From positions 62,001-126,000 of the forward strand of contig NZ_KB895383.1 in assembly GCF_000374825.1 (NCBI RefSeq): a stretch of 64,000 bases of DNA, read 5' to 3'. This DNA is from Paenibacillus sanguinis 2301083 = DSM 16941. GTDB lineage: Bacteria; Bacillota; Bacilli; Paenibacillales; Paenibacillaceae. A model generated the notes under the pieces. That model saw only the letters and a list, made by a program, of their open reading frames with translations, was not told the DNA's origin and did not search any database. Below, piece by piece: positions 7,876 to 17,731 of this stretch (position 1 is its first letter; every line of letters begins with the position of its first letter). Made by a program: the position numbers and the translations under genes.

Positions 7876-9579
7876 ATGAACGAGGCTCCGAAGGCGCCCA
7901 AAGATCCCGATGTCCGGCGCAGCAGCTTTTACGTCATGTATGAGAACAGGATTGAGGGCACGCTCAGGCCAGACGGGACATATTCTCATGAGATTTATCT
8001 GGAAGGGAGATTAGTAGAGAAGGCGAGATATATGGGTGGAGTGATGGATGAAGAGATCCTCCGCTTGCTCCAGGACTGTGAGGGCGTGCGTCGCCTGGTG
8101 CATAGTATTGGCGTTACGGTGAAGGCTGACCATGCTCAGCCAAGCCCGGTGCAATTCGTGTACCAGAACTGGGGTCATACGAGCAAATACGAGTCTGGTA
8201 CCCGAATTGAACTGACCTGCCTGGCGGATGGGTCTGAGACACTGCTCAGCATGGAGGAGGTGGAGTGGGGGACAGATGATGACGTACCTGGCAGTTTTAC
8301 CTTTATTTTTGCCCGGCCAGGGGAAAGGGCTACGGTCAGCGTCGTATTTTATTTACATAAAGGCTTTCATATTCCGGACATTTCCCCGGAGGGAGCCATC
8401 GCTTTTGATTCAGAGGCTTATCGCCGGTTGATTGCCAGCTCTCTTCTCAACCGAGGGCATAACCGACGATTGAAGGCAGCTATTCAAAAAGCAAAACGTG
8501 GAGAAAAGGTCACGATCGCTTTCATTGGCGGTTCGATCACACAAGGCGCCGGTGCAGTCCCGATTCACGAACAATGTTATGCCTATCAAGCCTGTGAGCG
8601 ATTCAAGCAAAGATTCAGCCCCGGTGGCGAGGCGGAGATTCAACTTATCAAGGCAGGCGTGGGTGGGACCTCTTCGGAGCTAGGGGTGGTCCGATATGAA
8701 CGAGATGTGCTCCGGGAAGGGCAAGTTGCTCCGGATATCGTAGTTATCGAGTTTGCCGTCAACGATGCGGGTGATGAGACGGAGGGGAATTGCTTTGAGA
8801 GCTTGGCGTTAAAGGCCTGGCAGGGTCCAGGCAACCCGGCGGTTATTTTATTGTTCAGCGTGTTTGCCGATGACTGGAATTTGCAGGAACGCTTGGCGCC
8901 TGTAGGTTGGCATTTTGATTTTCCAATGGTGAGTGTCAAGGATGCCCTCGTTCCGCAGTTTCGGCTCACCAAAGCGGAAGGGAATATCATCTCCAAACGG
9001 CAATTTTTCTATGATATCTACCATCCGACCAATGACGGCCATCGTGTGATGGCGGATTGCCTGGATGAATTGTTCCGCGTAACGGACGCTTTACCGTTGG
9101 ATGACGGAGAGGCGGTTATGGGCAAGCCGCCGATCATTGGTGATGATTTTGTTCATCTCAAGCTGCTGGACCGTCATCAAGCAGAACGAGTTGCTGAAGT
9201 TGAGCCTGGGGGATTTACAGGGCTGGATACGGATTTGCAAATGGTAGAAATGGATGCCCATTCCTACCGCAGCGCTCAATTTCCGGATAATTGGATGTAT
9301 GAACCGCATCGTGGGCGGCCGGAATTTTGCCTCAAGCTCTCCGGCAAACGCCTTATTCTGATTTTTAAGGATTCGGGCTCGGCTGAGTTTGGATGCGCGG
9401 AGCTATGGGTGGATGGGCAATATCTCAAAAGGCTGGACCCCCATGAAAATGGCTGGACCCACTGCAATCCCGTTTTATTGTACAACGAGCAGGAGACCCG
9501 GGAGCACACGGTCATCATCCGCATGGTCAAGGGGGAGGAGCATAAGCGCTTTACGGTGCTAGGCTTCGGCTATGAGTGA
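7876..9579 (+). CDS. SGNH/GDSL-family hydrolase, probable carbohydrate esterase
   Basis: A 567-residue protein without signal peptide. Residues 1-190 form a beta-rich N-terminal part. The SGNH core follows: GGSITQGAG with the nucleophile Ser near 219, GVGGTSSELG as block II, FAVNDAGDE as block III with the Asn, and DIYHPTNDGH near 380-387 with the catalytic Asp and His. A second beta-rich segment ends the protein. ATG 7876 is chosen because GGGAGGGAG sits at 7861-7869; ATG 7858 in the same frame lacks a site. Placed before GH115 and an oligosaccharide importer, it may deacetylate xylan-derived oligosaccharides inside the cell. Confidence 0.75.
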   Translation: MNEAPKAPKDPDVRRSSFYVMYENRIEGTLRPDGTYSHEIYLEGRLVEKARYMGGVMDEEILRLLQDCEGVRRLVHSIGVTVKADHAQPSPVQFVYQNWGHTSKYESGTRIELTCLADGSETLLSMEEVEWGTDDDVPGSFTFIFARPGERATVSVVFYLHKGFHIPDISPEGAIAFDSEAYRRLIASSLLNRGHNRRLKAAIQKAKRGEKVTIAFIGGSITQGAGAVPIHEQCYAYQACERFKQRFSPGGEAEIQLIKAGVGGTSSELGVVRYERDVLREGQVAPDIVVIEFAVNDAGDETEGNCFESLALKAWQGPGNPAVILLFSVFADDWNLQERLAPVGWHFDFPMVSVKDALVPQFRLTKAEGNIISKRQFFYDIYHPTNDGHRVMADCLDELFRVTDALPLDDGEAVMGKPPIIGDDFVHLKLLDRHQAERVAEVEPGGFTGLDTDLQMVEMDAHSYRSAQFPDNWMYEPHRGRPEFCLKLSGKRLILIFKDSGSAEFGCAELWVDGQYLKRLDPHENGWTHCNPVLLYNEQETREHTVIIRMVKGEEHKRFTVLGFGYE

Positions 9580-9658
9580 GCAGCAAAGGTCTAGTATTTT
9601 TGGGCTGAACAAGGGGAGTATCCAGATTCAAGGCATAATCCCCTCCTCAATCAAAAAA

Positions 9659-9674
9659 ATGAAAGCGCTATCTA
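9659..9674 (+). promoter_or_regulatory. cre site (CcpA operator) upstream of GH115
   Basis: ATGAAAGCGCTATCTA matches the cre consensus WTGNAANCGNWNNCWW at every defined position. A TATAAT -10 candidate lies at 9692-9697, so the operator overlaps the -35 area and should repress when glucose is present. Confidence 0.75.
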
Positions 9675-9729
9675 AAAAGGTTTGATAGGCATATAATTTA
9701 TATCATAAATCATAAAAGGAGCCATGCAG

Positions 9730-12609
9730 ATGAACGATGTTAATACCCATGTGGCAGAAGCTGTTGTGCTTGTTCAGCAAGGTCAGGCAGTCCCCGTTTA
9801 TATGGATGAACAGGGTCAGGATTATGCTGGAATCAGGCGTGTCTCTTCCTCACTGGCCGGAGACATTCAGCTTGTTACTGATGTCTTGCCGGAGCTAATC
9901 ACTGACAAAACGCGGCTGAGCAAGTCAGCGGTCATAGCAGGGACCATCGGACAAAATGATATCATTGATTCCTTAATCGCAGAAGGACGGCTTGAAGTGA
10001 CCTCATTGCGCAGCCTGAGGGAAAGCTTCATCATCTCCGTTGTGGAAAATCCATGTCCCGAGCTTGATCAGGGAATCGTAATTGCAGGCAGTGAGAAGCG
10101 GGGGACTCTGTATGGCTTGTACCATATCTCCAGGCTGATCGGAGTCAGCCCATGGGTTTATTGGGCAGATGTATATCCGGCGAAGCAGCCAGAGCTGGTC
10201 TTCACGAAGGAACAACTGGAATTTGCCTCGAAGGAGCCTTCGATCCGCTACAGAGGCTTCTTCTTGAATGATGAATGGCCTTCACTGGGGTCCTGGTCCA
10301 GAGACCATTGCGACGGATTTAGTGAGCGGATGTATGAACAGGTATTCGAGCTGTTGCTGAGGCTGAAGGGCAATTTCCTGTGGCCGGCCATGTGGAGTGC
10401 TGTATTCAGTGAAGACGGTTTAAGCTACCCGTTGGCTAACGCCGCACTGGCCGAGGAATATGGGATTGTGATGGGAACCTCGCATCATGAGCCGATGTGC
10501 CGGGCCGGAGAGGAATGGAAGAAGACGCATCATTTATATGGTGAACATGGCTTGTGGGATTATTGGAGCAACCAAGAGGCTATTACGAAATTCTGGGAGG
10601 CTGGTGTCGTTCGCAACAAGCCGTTCGCTAATGTCATTACACTTGGCATGCGCGGAGAGCAGGACTCTGCGCTTGGAGGTACTTTGGAAGAGAATATCCG
10701 GCGCTTGAAGGAAATTATTCTGACGCAGAAGGAATTGCTGCGCAGACATGGGCTGGAGCGCGCGCCGCAAGCCTTGACGATTTATAAGGAAGTGGAGGCG
10801 TTCTGGTACGGAACAGACGAGGTACAGGGGTTGCAGGATTGGGACGTACTGGATGATGTCACCATCATTATGTCGGATGATAATTTCGGCAATATGAGAA
10901 AGCTGCCCGAGGAAGGCCGGCGAAATCGCCAGGCGGGCTGGGGGATTTATTATCATTTTGATTATCATGGCGCTCCGAATTCCTATGAATGGGTGAATAC
11001 GGTTCCTCTTGAGAAGATATGGGAGCAGATGTCGCTAGCCTATGATTATGGCATCAAAGACCTTTGGATCGTGAACGTAGGTGATCTGAAGCCGATGGAG
11101 CTGCCGCTCTCTTATTTTATGGAGTTAGCCTATGATTTTGAAGCCTGGGGAACGGCTCAGCCTAATCGTACAAGGGAATTCCTTCAAGGATGGGTGAAGC
11201 AGCAGTTCGATCATGCGGTCGTCGCACCAGAAGCACTCGGCGGCATTGCCGAGGTGCTGGAGAAGTATACTAGAATGAATGGTCAGCGCAAGCCGGAGGT
11301 TACTTATGCGGACACCTATAGCGTATCTCATTATGATGAAGGGCAGCGAATGCTTGCAGAGGTGCTGGAACTTGAGCGGCAAGCCGGGGTGTATTATAGC
11401 ATGATTAGCGAGCCGCACAGGGATGCCTATTACCAGCTTGTGTACTATCCTGCCGTGGCTAGCGCTAATGTGAAGAAAATGCAGATTTATGCCGGGTTCA
11501 ATCAGAAGTACAGCAGCTTCACGCCTCCCAGCCTACGATCCAATGATTATGCCGATTTAGTAGAGGAAGCGATTGCTCGAGATAAGCAGCTCCAGCAGGA
11601 ATTCAACCACCAGTTATCCGGCGGAAAATGGAGTGGAATGATGTCTTCTGCTCATATCGGCTATGCGAATTGGAACGATGAAGGCTGGCAGTATCCGGCT
11701 TACAGCTATGTCGTTCCGCAGAAGAATGCCTGGATGATGGTAGACGTTGAAGGAACCCTTGGCGGATTCGGCTCCGGAACACTGGCACTGCCGACTTTCA
11801 CCAATGTTCATAAGGAAAGCTATCGTGTGACGATTAGCCATGCCGGGGAGCAGGTCCTGGATTACTGCGTGAAGCCAAATGCAGACTGGATCAAGCTGGA
11901 GCGACAGCAGGGAAGCTACCTGCAGGGAGAGGATCTCTATGTTTCTCTGGATTGGGAGCAGGTGAAGGCTCCATTAGCTGGAGAGATCGTGATTACTTAT
12001 GGTCATCAGCCCGACGCTCAGACGGTGAGAATTACCGTTCATGCACAGATCATATCTACTGATGCCCTTCCTCCTATGACCTTTGTTGAGACGAATGGTG
12101 TGGTTGTCATGGAAGCTGAGCATACCTGTGATCGAAAGGGTGGGCAAGGAGCTTTTTTTGAAGTGATTGAGAAATATGGACGTTCCTTATCCGCCGTGAA
12201 GCTATTCCCGACAACGTTGCGGTATGAGCGATACCAGGAGGCTCCTTATCTGTCATATCGTCTATGGGTGGCTGAACAGGGCATTTATACTGTTACTGTT
12301 CATACTGCTCCTACAAATCCACTGACGAAGAAGGGACAGCTTCCCTATGCTATAGGAATGGATGATAACGAGCCGGTGATCGCCCAACTGCTGCCCGCGG
12401 AATTTGTGGCGGGTGAATCGCGACATTGGGAACAGGCAGTGTTAAATAATGTTCATACCCATGCAACGCAGCATGTGCTTGGGTCTGGCTTGCATACCCT
12501 GCGTATTTATGTGCTGGATGCGGGATTGGTACTTCAGAGGCTTATAGTATCGAGGGTTTCACTTCCATTCTCCTATTTTGGTCCACCTGAAAGCTACTTT
12601 AAGCGATAG
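9730..12609 (+). CDS. GH115 xylan alpha-(1,2)-glucuronidase
   Basis: A 959-residue glycoside hydrolase family 115 protein. Diagnostic stretches are GTLYGLYHISRLIGVSPWVYWADV (described here in part: YGLYHISRLIGVSPWVYWAD), FLNDEWPSLGSW, LKGNFLWPAMW and VMGTSHHEPMCR. After the catalytic region come a helical segment and the C-terminal beta domain of the family. It releases (methyl)glucuronic acid from xylan or its oligosaccharides. There is no signal peptide, so it should act in the cytoplasm on imported substrates. AAAGGAG at 9715-9721 favours ATG 9730 over ATG 9724. The cre site just upstream indicates catabolite repression. Confidence 0.9.
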   Translation: MNDVNTHVAEAVVLVQQGQAVPVYMDEQGQDYAGIRRVSSSLAGDIQLVTDVLPELITDKTRLSKSAVIAGTIGQNDIIDSLIAEGRLEVTSLRSLRESFIISVVENPCPELDQGIVIAGSEKRGTLYGLYHISRLIGVSPWVYWADVYPAKQPELVFTKEQLEFASKEPSIRYRGFFLNDEWPSLGSWSRDHCDGFSERMYEQVFELLLRLKGNFLWPAMWSAVFSEDGLSYPLANAALAEEYGIVMGTSHHEPMCRAGEEWKKTHHLYGEHGLWDYWSNQEAITKFWEAGVVRNKPFANVITLGMRGEQDSALGGTLEENIRRLKEIILTQKELLRRHGLERAPQALTIYKEVEAFWYGTDEVQGLQDWDVLDDVTIIMSDDNFGNMRKLPEEGRRNRQAGWGIYYHFDYHGAPNSYEWVNTVPLEKIWEQMSLAYDYGIKDLWIVNVGDLKPMELPLSYFMELAYDFEAWGTAQPNRTREFLQGWVKQQFDHAVVAPEALGGIAEVLEKYTRMNGQRKPEVTYADTYSVSHYDEGQRMLAEVLELERQAGVYYSMISEPHRDAYYQLVYYPAVASANVKKMQIYAGFNQKYSSFTPPSLRSNDYADLVEEAIARDKQLQQEFNHQLSGGKWSGMMSSAHIGYANWNDEGWQYPAYSYVVPQKNAWMMVDVEGTLGGFGSGTLALPTFTNVHKESYRVTISHAGEQVLDYCVKPNADWIKLERQQGSYLQGEDLYVSLDWEQVKAPLAGEIVITYGHQPDAQTVRITVHAQIISTDALPPMTFVETNGVVVMEAEHTCDRKGGQGAFFEVIEKYGRSLSAVKLFPTTLRYERYQEAPYLSYRLWVAEQGIYTVTVHTAPTNPLTKKGQLPYAIGMDDNEPVIAQLLPAEFVAGESRHWEQAVLNNVHTHATQHVLGSGLHTLRIYVLDAGLVLQRLIVSRVSLPFSYFGPPESYFKR

Positions 12610-12692
12610 TTCAAGAAGTCATCTTTTGCTCACAAGGCGATTCAGGGAGCGGATTTGGTCGCAGTATTACCAAAAGGTAGGGAGGGACTAGC

Positions 12693-14219
12693 ATGATGAA
12701 CGTATTGCTCGTGGATGATGAGCCATGGGTTCTGGAGGGATTGCGTACGATCGTTAATTGGAACAAGCATGGGTTTCAGATTTGCGGGGAGGCAGCTAAT
12801 GGGCATTCTGCCTGGTCGTTGATGGAGCGTTTGCAGCCTGATTTAGTGCTAACGGATATCCATATGCCCTCCATCAGCGGGCTTGAATTGATTAACCGAT
12901 CTCATCAGGAGCTGAGCCATCCCCCTCGGTTTGTCATTCTGAGTGGCTACGATAATTTTGAATATGCGAAGACAGCACTTGAGCAGCAGGTGGAGGATTA
13001 TCTTCTTAAACCGATCGACGAAGATGAGATTGAATTAGTATTAGAGCAGGTGAAGAGAACTATTTTGCACGAGCAGGCTGCTACGGAGCGCTGGCTTCTT
13101 GACCGCAATTTGTACGGAAAAGGCTTGATTCACCGCTTGCTGCAAGGGGAGGATCATCAAGAACTGGTCTATGAAGCAGCCGATTGGCTCCAGATTGAGA
13201 GTTATGAGAAGGTCGCATGTCTTCTGATCGATGCCAACATAGGAGAGAGGGAATGGAATCAGCTGGTCAAGGAGCGAATCCAATCGTTTTTGCCAGAGAG
13301 ATGTGCGTATTTGGAGGGAAGAGGGGTTCTGCTCGCCGGCGAGCGTTCCTACGCCTTGGATCAGCTTGAAGCCCTGGGCAGAAGCATAGTTGATGAGGGC
13401 AGCGATGATTTTATTGTGATGATGGCGGCGGGGTACGGCGAAGGGGGGGTGCTTGCCTTGAGGACAGCCTATCAACAAGCATTATCCACTCTGGAACGAA
13501 AAATTAACGATAGAAGGGGAGGCACGGCCAATCTGAATGGCGGTGAGCAGAATGACAAGATGAGAAGCGTGAACAAGAACGCTTTGGCCGCCTTAATGAA
13601 TATCTTGTGCTCTAATGACCACTCAAAGCTTGAGCCGGCAATGGATGCTTTGCTGGCCGAGCCATCCTCTAGACGACCTGCCAGCGATATGGAGTATATC
13701 CGTATCCAATTGCTTGCGCTGGAGATGGAGATTCTTAAGCAGTTGAAGGCATGGGGAGGCAATGCTGAGCATTTCGCTGAAAGATTGCAACCGGGTCTGA
13801 GCGTGTTTATTGAAAGGCTTAATCATGCAGAGATACGCAGGTATACCGCCGATTTATGTAGGCGGAGCATGGAAGTTCTCGGAGAACAACGCCAACGCAG
13901 TGAGGCAAATACCATCTTCCAGGTTGTTCGGTATGTGGATCAGGAATTCCGGACAAAGCTTCAGTTGCAAGATCTGGCCCGCAGGTTCCATATGAATTCA
14001 AATTATATGGGGCAGGCCTTCAAGCAGCAAACCGGTCGAACCTTCCGTGAATATTTAAATGACAGGAGAGTAGAGGAAGCGAAGAGGTTGCTGCGGCAGA
14101 CCCGGATGAGCATAGCCGAGGTGGCCGCACATTCCGGTTATCCCAATGCAGATTATTTTGTCAGTCAGTTCAAGCGGATGACGGGTGCTGCTCCTTCTGT
14201 TTACAGGAAGCAGCAGTGA
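12693..14219 (+). CDS. YesN-type AraC response regulator (first of two)
   Basis: A 508-residue regulator with an N-terminal receiver domain (DDE at 8-10, phospho-acceptor Asp55 in TDIHMP, switch Lys in LLKPID) and a C-terminal AraC/XylS DNA-binding domain (about 405-505) with two helix-turn-helix motifs ending in MTGAAPSVYRK. The middle is a helical linker. A GGGAGG ribosome site lies seven bases before the start. Together with the sensor kinase and second regulator that follow, it should control the local transporter and hydrolase genes in response to extracellular oligosaccharides. Confidence 0.9.
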   Translation: MMNVLLVDDEPWVLEGLRTIVNWNKHGFQICGEAANGHSAWSLMERLQPDLVLTDIHMPSISGLELINRSHQELSHPPRFVILSGYDNFEYAKTALEQQVEDYLLKPIDEDEIELVLEQVKRTILHEQAATERWLLDRNLYGKGLIHRLLQGEDHQELVYEAADWLQIESYEKVACLLIDANIGEREWNQLVKERIQSFLPERCAYLEGRGVLLAGERSYALDQLEALGRSIVDEGSDDFIVMMAAGYGEGGVLALRTAYQQALSTLERKINDRRGGTANLNGGEQNDKMRSVNKNALAALMNILCSNDHSKLEPAMDALLAEPSSRRPASDMEYIRIQLLALEMEILKQLKAWGGNAEHFAERLQPGLSVFIERLNHAEIRRYTADLCRRSMEVLGEQRQRSEANTIFQVVRYVDQEFRTKLQLQDLARRFHMNSNYMGQAFKQQTGRTFREYLNDRRVEEAKRLLRQTRMSIAEVAAHSGYPNADYFVSQFKRMTGAAPSVYRKQQ

Positions 14220-14277
14220 CAAGGCTGAGCACGGAGTAAAGACATGTACTGTACGGAAGGGTGGGAATGTACTCAAC

Positions 14278-16095
14278 ATGAGAAGAATGCGGTTCCGCAG
14301 TATCGTTAATGATATTCCACTCAACTACAAGCTGATATTGATCTATCTCATCGGCATTTTACTGCCTTTAATGATCATAAGCTGTCTGTTCATGGACCGG
14401 ATGTCCGAGCTGATTCGGGAGCGGGAAGAACAGAATTTGCAAATTTCACTAGAGCGGGCAAGAAAGGATATTCACAGCATGATTGATGGGGGAATGTCAG
14501 TCAGTCATGCCTTGATTACCGATAAATTGTTGTCTGAAGCGATGGATCGCGTCTATGAAAGTCCATTGGATTTCTATAATACCTTCGACGAGCAGCTCCG
14601 ACATCGGGTAACCTCCTATATACCTGTTAATAATCAGATTCAGCGTATTGGCATCTATACGGACAATCCCAGCATCGTGTCCGGCGGAGATTATTATCTA
14701 TTAGATCAATCCGTACGCTCTAGTAGCTGGTATCAACAATGGCAAACCTTCAAAGGCTCTGTGAAAGTATCTGCCTACCGGGATCGATCCATGAACGATT
14801 CCGCAGCTACCTCCCCATACCTTAGTATTATTGAGCGCATGGATGATTACGCAGCGGATCATTCCTTTCAGAAGCTGGTGCGAATCGACTTCTATCTTAG
14901 CCGCTTCTATGATGTAATTGCCAGGGAACGCCATTATCTGGAATTATATCTGGTGAATGAATTGGGGCAGGTTATCGTATCCACGGACGACCGCTATCAG
15001 GGAGAAGGGGATGCTGATTATATCTTGTTTGATCATATTGGGGCAACGAATAAGGAAATACATATGGTTCCTATCGGCAATGCCAGCTATGTAAAGGGCT
15101 GGAAGCTTATCGGTGTGCCGCAGGGAACACGGGTGAAGCAAGCTATGCTGGATATGCGCCTTTATTTTGGCATTCTGGCAGGCATAATCACCTTGCTGAC
15201 CTCCCTGTTTATGTATGTGATGCTGCGCTCCTATAATGACCGGGTGAAGCGCCTGTCCAGACAGATGCAAAAGGTGAGGAACGAGAAGTTCGATCGGATT
15301 GACATGGATGGCGGCCGTGATGAGATTGGTCAGCTGATTGGCAACTTCAATATGATGACGACGCAAATTCATTCGTTAATTAACAACGTCTACAAGCTGG
15401 AAATACAGCAGAAAAGCCAGGAAACCGAGCGTATTCGGGCAGAGCTTAATTTGCTGCAAAGCCAAATGAATCCGCATTTTTTGTTCAACACGCTGAACGC
15501 CCTGTTAGTGGTGAGCACGAAAAATAATTATGTTGACGTAAAAAATATTATTAAGGATTTATCCAAGCTGCTTCGTCGTTTGCTGAACTGGAAGGACGAT
15601 TTGGTTCCGCTAGAGGAAGAGATTAGTTTTACCGTGATGTATTTGGGGATTGAGAAGTTTCGTTTCCGGGACAAATTTGAATACCACATTAAGGTTGACG
15701 AGAAAGCCCGTCATTATAAAATACCGAAGCTGAGCATTCAGCAGTTGGCGGAAAATGCCTGTAAGCATGGTATACAAGCCATTGAGGAGTTGGGCATCGT
15801 AACCATACGTGCTGAAGTGATCGGCGATCATTTAAGCGTAGTTATTGCTGATAACGGTAAGGGGATGGAGAAGGAGCAATTGCAAGAGGTGTTATACCAT
15901 ATGCGCAGTACAGAGGACCCTGGTGGAAGCAATATAGGTATCCGCAATGTCTATCGGCGCCTGGAGCTGTATTATGACAACAAGGTTCAATTCGATGTAG
16001 CAAGTCAGGCTGGAGAAGGGACACAGGTAGCATTCAAAATTCCGTTGCATCTGCTTGAGCGGCAGGAGGAAGGAGGGCACAGCCATGGCGTATAA
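14278..16095 (+). CDS. YesM-type sensor histidine kinase
   Basis: A 605-residue membrane kinase. Membrane segments are at about 17-39 and 295-316, enclosing an extracellular sensing domain of about 250 residues. A HAMP domain follows, then the His-kinase motif SQMNPHFLFNTLNALL with His near 400, the ATP-binding N box NACKHGI near 492 and DNGKGM near 524. This is the family partner of YesN regulators. ATG 14278 is used; the frame runs open further upstream into the preceding gene without a ribosome site. The 3' end overlaps the next regulator gene by 11 bp, implying translational coupling. Confidence 0.9.
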   Translation: MRRMRFRSIVNDIPLNYKLILIYLIGILLPLMIISCLFMDRMSELIREREEQNLQISLERARKDIHSMIDGGMSVSHALITDKLLSEAMDRVYESPLDFYNTFDEQLRHRVTSYIPVNNQIQRIGIYTDNPSIVSGGDYYLLDQSVRSSSWYQQWQTFKGSVKVSAYRDRSMNDSAATSPYLSIIERMDDYAADHSFQKLVRIDFYLSRFYDVIARERHYLELYLVNELGQVIVSTDDRYQGEGDADYILFDHIGATNKEIHMVPIGNASYVKGWKLIGVPQGTRVKQAMLDMRLYFGILAGIITLLTSLFMYVMLRSYNDRVKRLSRQMQKVRNEKFDRIDMDGGRDEIGQLIGNFNMMTTQIHSLINNVYKLEIQQKSQETERIRAELNLLQSQMNPHFLFNTLNALLVVSTKNNYVDVKNIIKDLSKLLRRLLNWKDDLVPLEEEISFTVMYLGIEKFRFRDKFEYHIKVDEKARHYKIPKLSIQQLAENACKHGIQAIEELGIVTIRAEVIGDHLSVVIADNGKGMEKEQLQEVLYHMRSTEDPGGSNIGIRNVYRRLELYYDNKVQFDVASQAGEGTQVAFKIPLHLLERQEEGGHSHGV

Positions 16096-17611
16096 GGTGC
16101 TGCTGATTGATGATGAGCCATGGGCACTGGAGGGGCTCCAAATGATCGACTGGGAGGAACTTGGCTTTCATGTATGCGGCACCTGTAGTAATGGAGTGCA
16201 AGGCTTGAAGCTGATGGATGAACTGGGGCCTGATCTGGTGATGGTGGATATCCATATGCCGGTGATGGATGGCCTGGAGATGATTCAAGCCTGGCGCAAG
16301 AGCGGAAGGCAGGATACGAAATTCGTTATTCTGACAGGCTACAGCGATTTTGAATATGCCCGCAAAGCGCTTAAGTGCAGGGTGTCCCGATACTTGTTAA
16401 AGCCGCTCGATGAGGAGCAAACGTATCTGGAGATTCGAGCCATCCAACAGGAACTAAGGGAGGAACGGGCGCAGCTTCAGATTTCCAAGGCGGCTCGGCG
16501 GGAGAAGGAACGGCTGTTGATCAAGGAACAGCTGACAGCAAACGTATTATCCCAGCCCGACAGAGCGGAGCTGGAGTCCCTCTCATTGCTGGCGGAATAT
16601 TGGAATGTGGGGGTGATACGGGCCCCGAAAAGGGAGATGGTTCGGATTAGACCGGCGACTGCCAAATCCGCAAGCGGACGCTCTCCTATGTATCTTGTTC
16701 AACTGCGCCCTGATATTTTCTGCCTTGTATTCGGCTGGTGCGAACACCAGAAAGCCCGGGAAGGGGAGTGCATGGAGGCACTGGCCCGCTGTCTGGCGGG
16801 TTGTCGTGCATGGATCTCCATAGGGGTTGGCCAGCCGGTTGGCTCGCTTATGGAAATTGAAACTTCTTTCAGGACAGCAGTAGATGCACTGATTCATACG
16901 TTCTATGAGTCTGGAAAGAACAGGATCATGTATTATGCTGACGTGAAGGAACGTGAATTTCAAAGCTGCTATCAACAGACAGAGCTTCTGGAGCGTATTC
17001 TGGAAGCATTTCGAGTGCTTGATGCTACCGATTATGAGGAGGCCGTAGATTGGATAGATCACTCCTTTCGTGAAGCAAGCATTTATCCGAATGAGGCTCG
17101 AAAAATTATCATCTATCTGCTTCATGAGATCAGCATGTATATGAGTGGGCAGATGAAACAGGCCGCAGGGCCTTCTCCTCGCTTGTTTGATATACCAAAC
17201 CTGGATGAAGCCTTGACCTTTGACGAATTAATCGGAATGCTGCGCTCCTGTGGGCGCGTGTGCTTCGATTGGTTGCTGCAAGAAACTTCGGCAGAGGCGC
17301 AAGGAATCGTTCAGGACATTAACGAATATATCGGGGCGCACTTTCGTGAGCGGCTGACAATTAAAAGGCTGGCAGAGCGATTTTTCCTTCATCCGGCTTA
17401 CCTTGGGCAGCTACTGATGCGCAAGAACGGAGTGAATTTCCATGAGTATCTACATCACTTGCGAATTGAAGAGGCCAGCCGATTGCTTCGGAGCCATCAT
17501 TATAAAAACAGCGAGGTTGCGGAGCTGGTTGGCTACACAAGTTATCAATATTTTTTGCAGCAATTTGAGAAGCGTTTGGGGATGTCGCCTAACGAATACA
17601 AGAAAACCTAA
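16085..17611 (+). CDS. YesN-type AraC response regulator (second of two)
   Basis: A 508-residue regulator with the same layout as the first: receiver domain with acidic DDE at 9-11 and Asp55 in VDIHMP, helical middle and a C-terminal AraC domain (about 410-508) ending in GMSPNEYKK. A GGAGGAAGGAGGG tract lies just before ATG 16085. The gene overlaps the kinase gene by 11 bp, so this regulator is the likelier direct partner of the kinase. It shows clear but limited similarity to the first regulator, so the two may be old duplicates with different targets. Confidence 0.9.
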   Translation: MAYKVLLIDDEPWALEGLQMIDWEELGFHVCGTCSNGVQGLKLMDELGPDLVMVDIHMPVMDGLEMIQAWRKSGRQDTKFVILTGYSDFEYARKALKCRVSRYLLKPLDEEQTYLEIRAIQQELREERAQLQISKAARREKERLLIKEQLTANVLSQPDRAELESLSLLAEYWNVGVIRAPKREMVRIRPATAKSASGRSPMYLVQLRPDIFCLVFGWCEHQKAREGECMEALARCLAGCRAWISIGVGQPVGSLMEIETSFRTAVDALIHTFYESGKNRIMYYADVKEREFQSCYQQTELLERILEAFRVLDATDYEEAVDWIDHSFREASIYPNEARKIIIYLLHEISMYMSGQMKQAAGPSPRLFDIPNLDEALTFDELIGMLRSCGRVCFDWLLQETSAEAQGIVQDINEYIGAHFRERLTIKRLAERFFLHPAYLGQLLMRKNGVNFHEYLHHLRIEEASRLLRSHHYKNSEVAELVGYTSYQYFLQQFEKRLGMSPNEYKKT

Positions 17612-17684
17612 GATTTGCAAGGATATAGCTATAATTCGCATGTAGTTCCAGCCCCTGTATCAATCTTATAATAAAATCAGCTTT

Positions 17685-17700
17685 ATGAAAGGGCTTTCAT
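17685..17700 (+). promoter_or_regulatory. cre-like palindrome before the transporter operon
   Basis: ATGAAAG-GG-CTTTCAT is a perfect inverted repeat and matches the cre consensus except for one central base (GG instead of CG). It lies just downstream of a TATAAT -10 candidate at 17667-17672 and 32 bp before the lipoprotein start, a roadblock position. Confidence 0.55.
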
Positions 17701-17731
17701 TTTTGAAAAATAATTATTCTGGAGGTGCTTT

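Noticed and set aside
7734-7943. 69-codon frame before the SGNH gene
   Set aside because: No ribosome site, no homology, and it overlaps the true start of the next gene out of frame.
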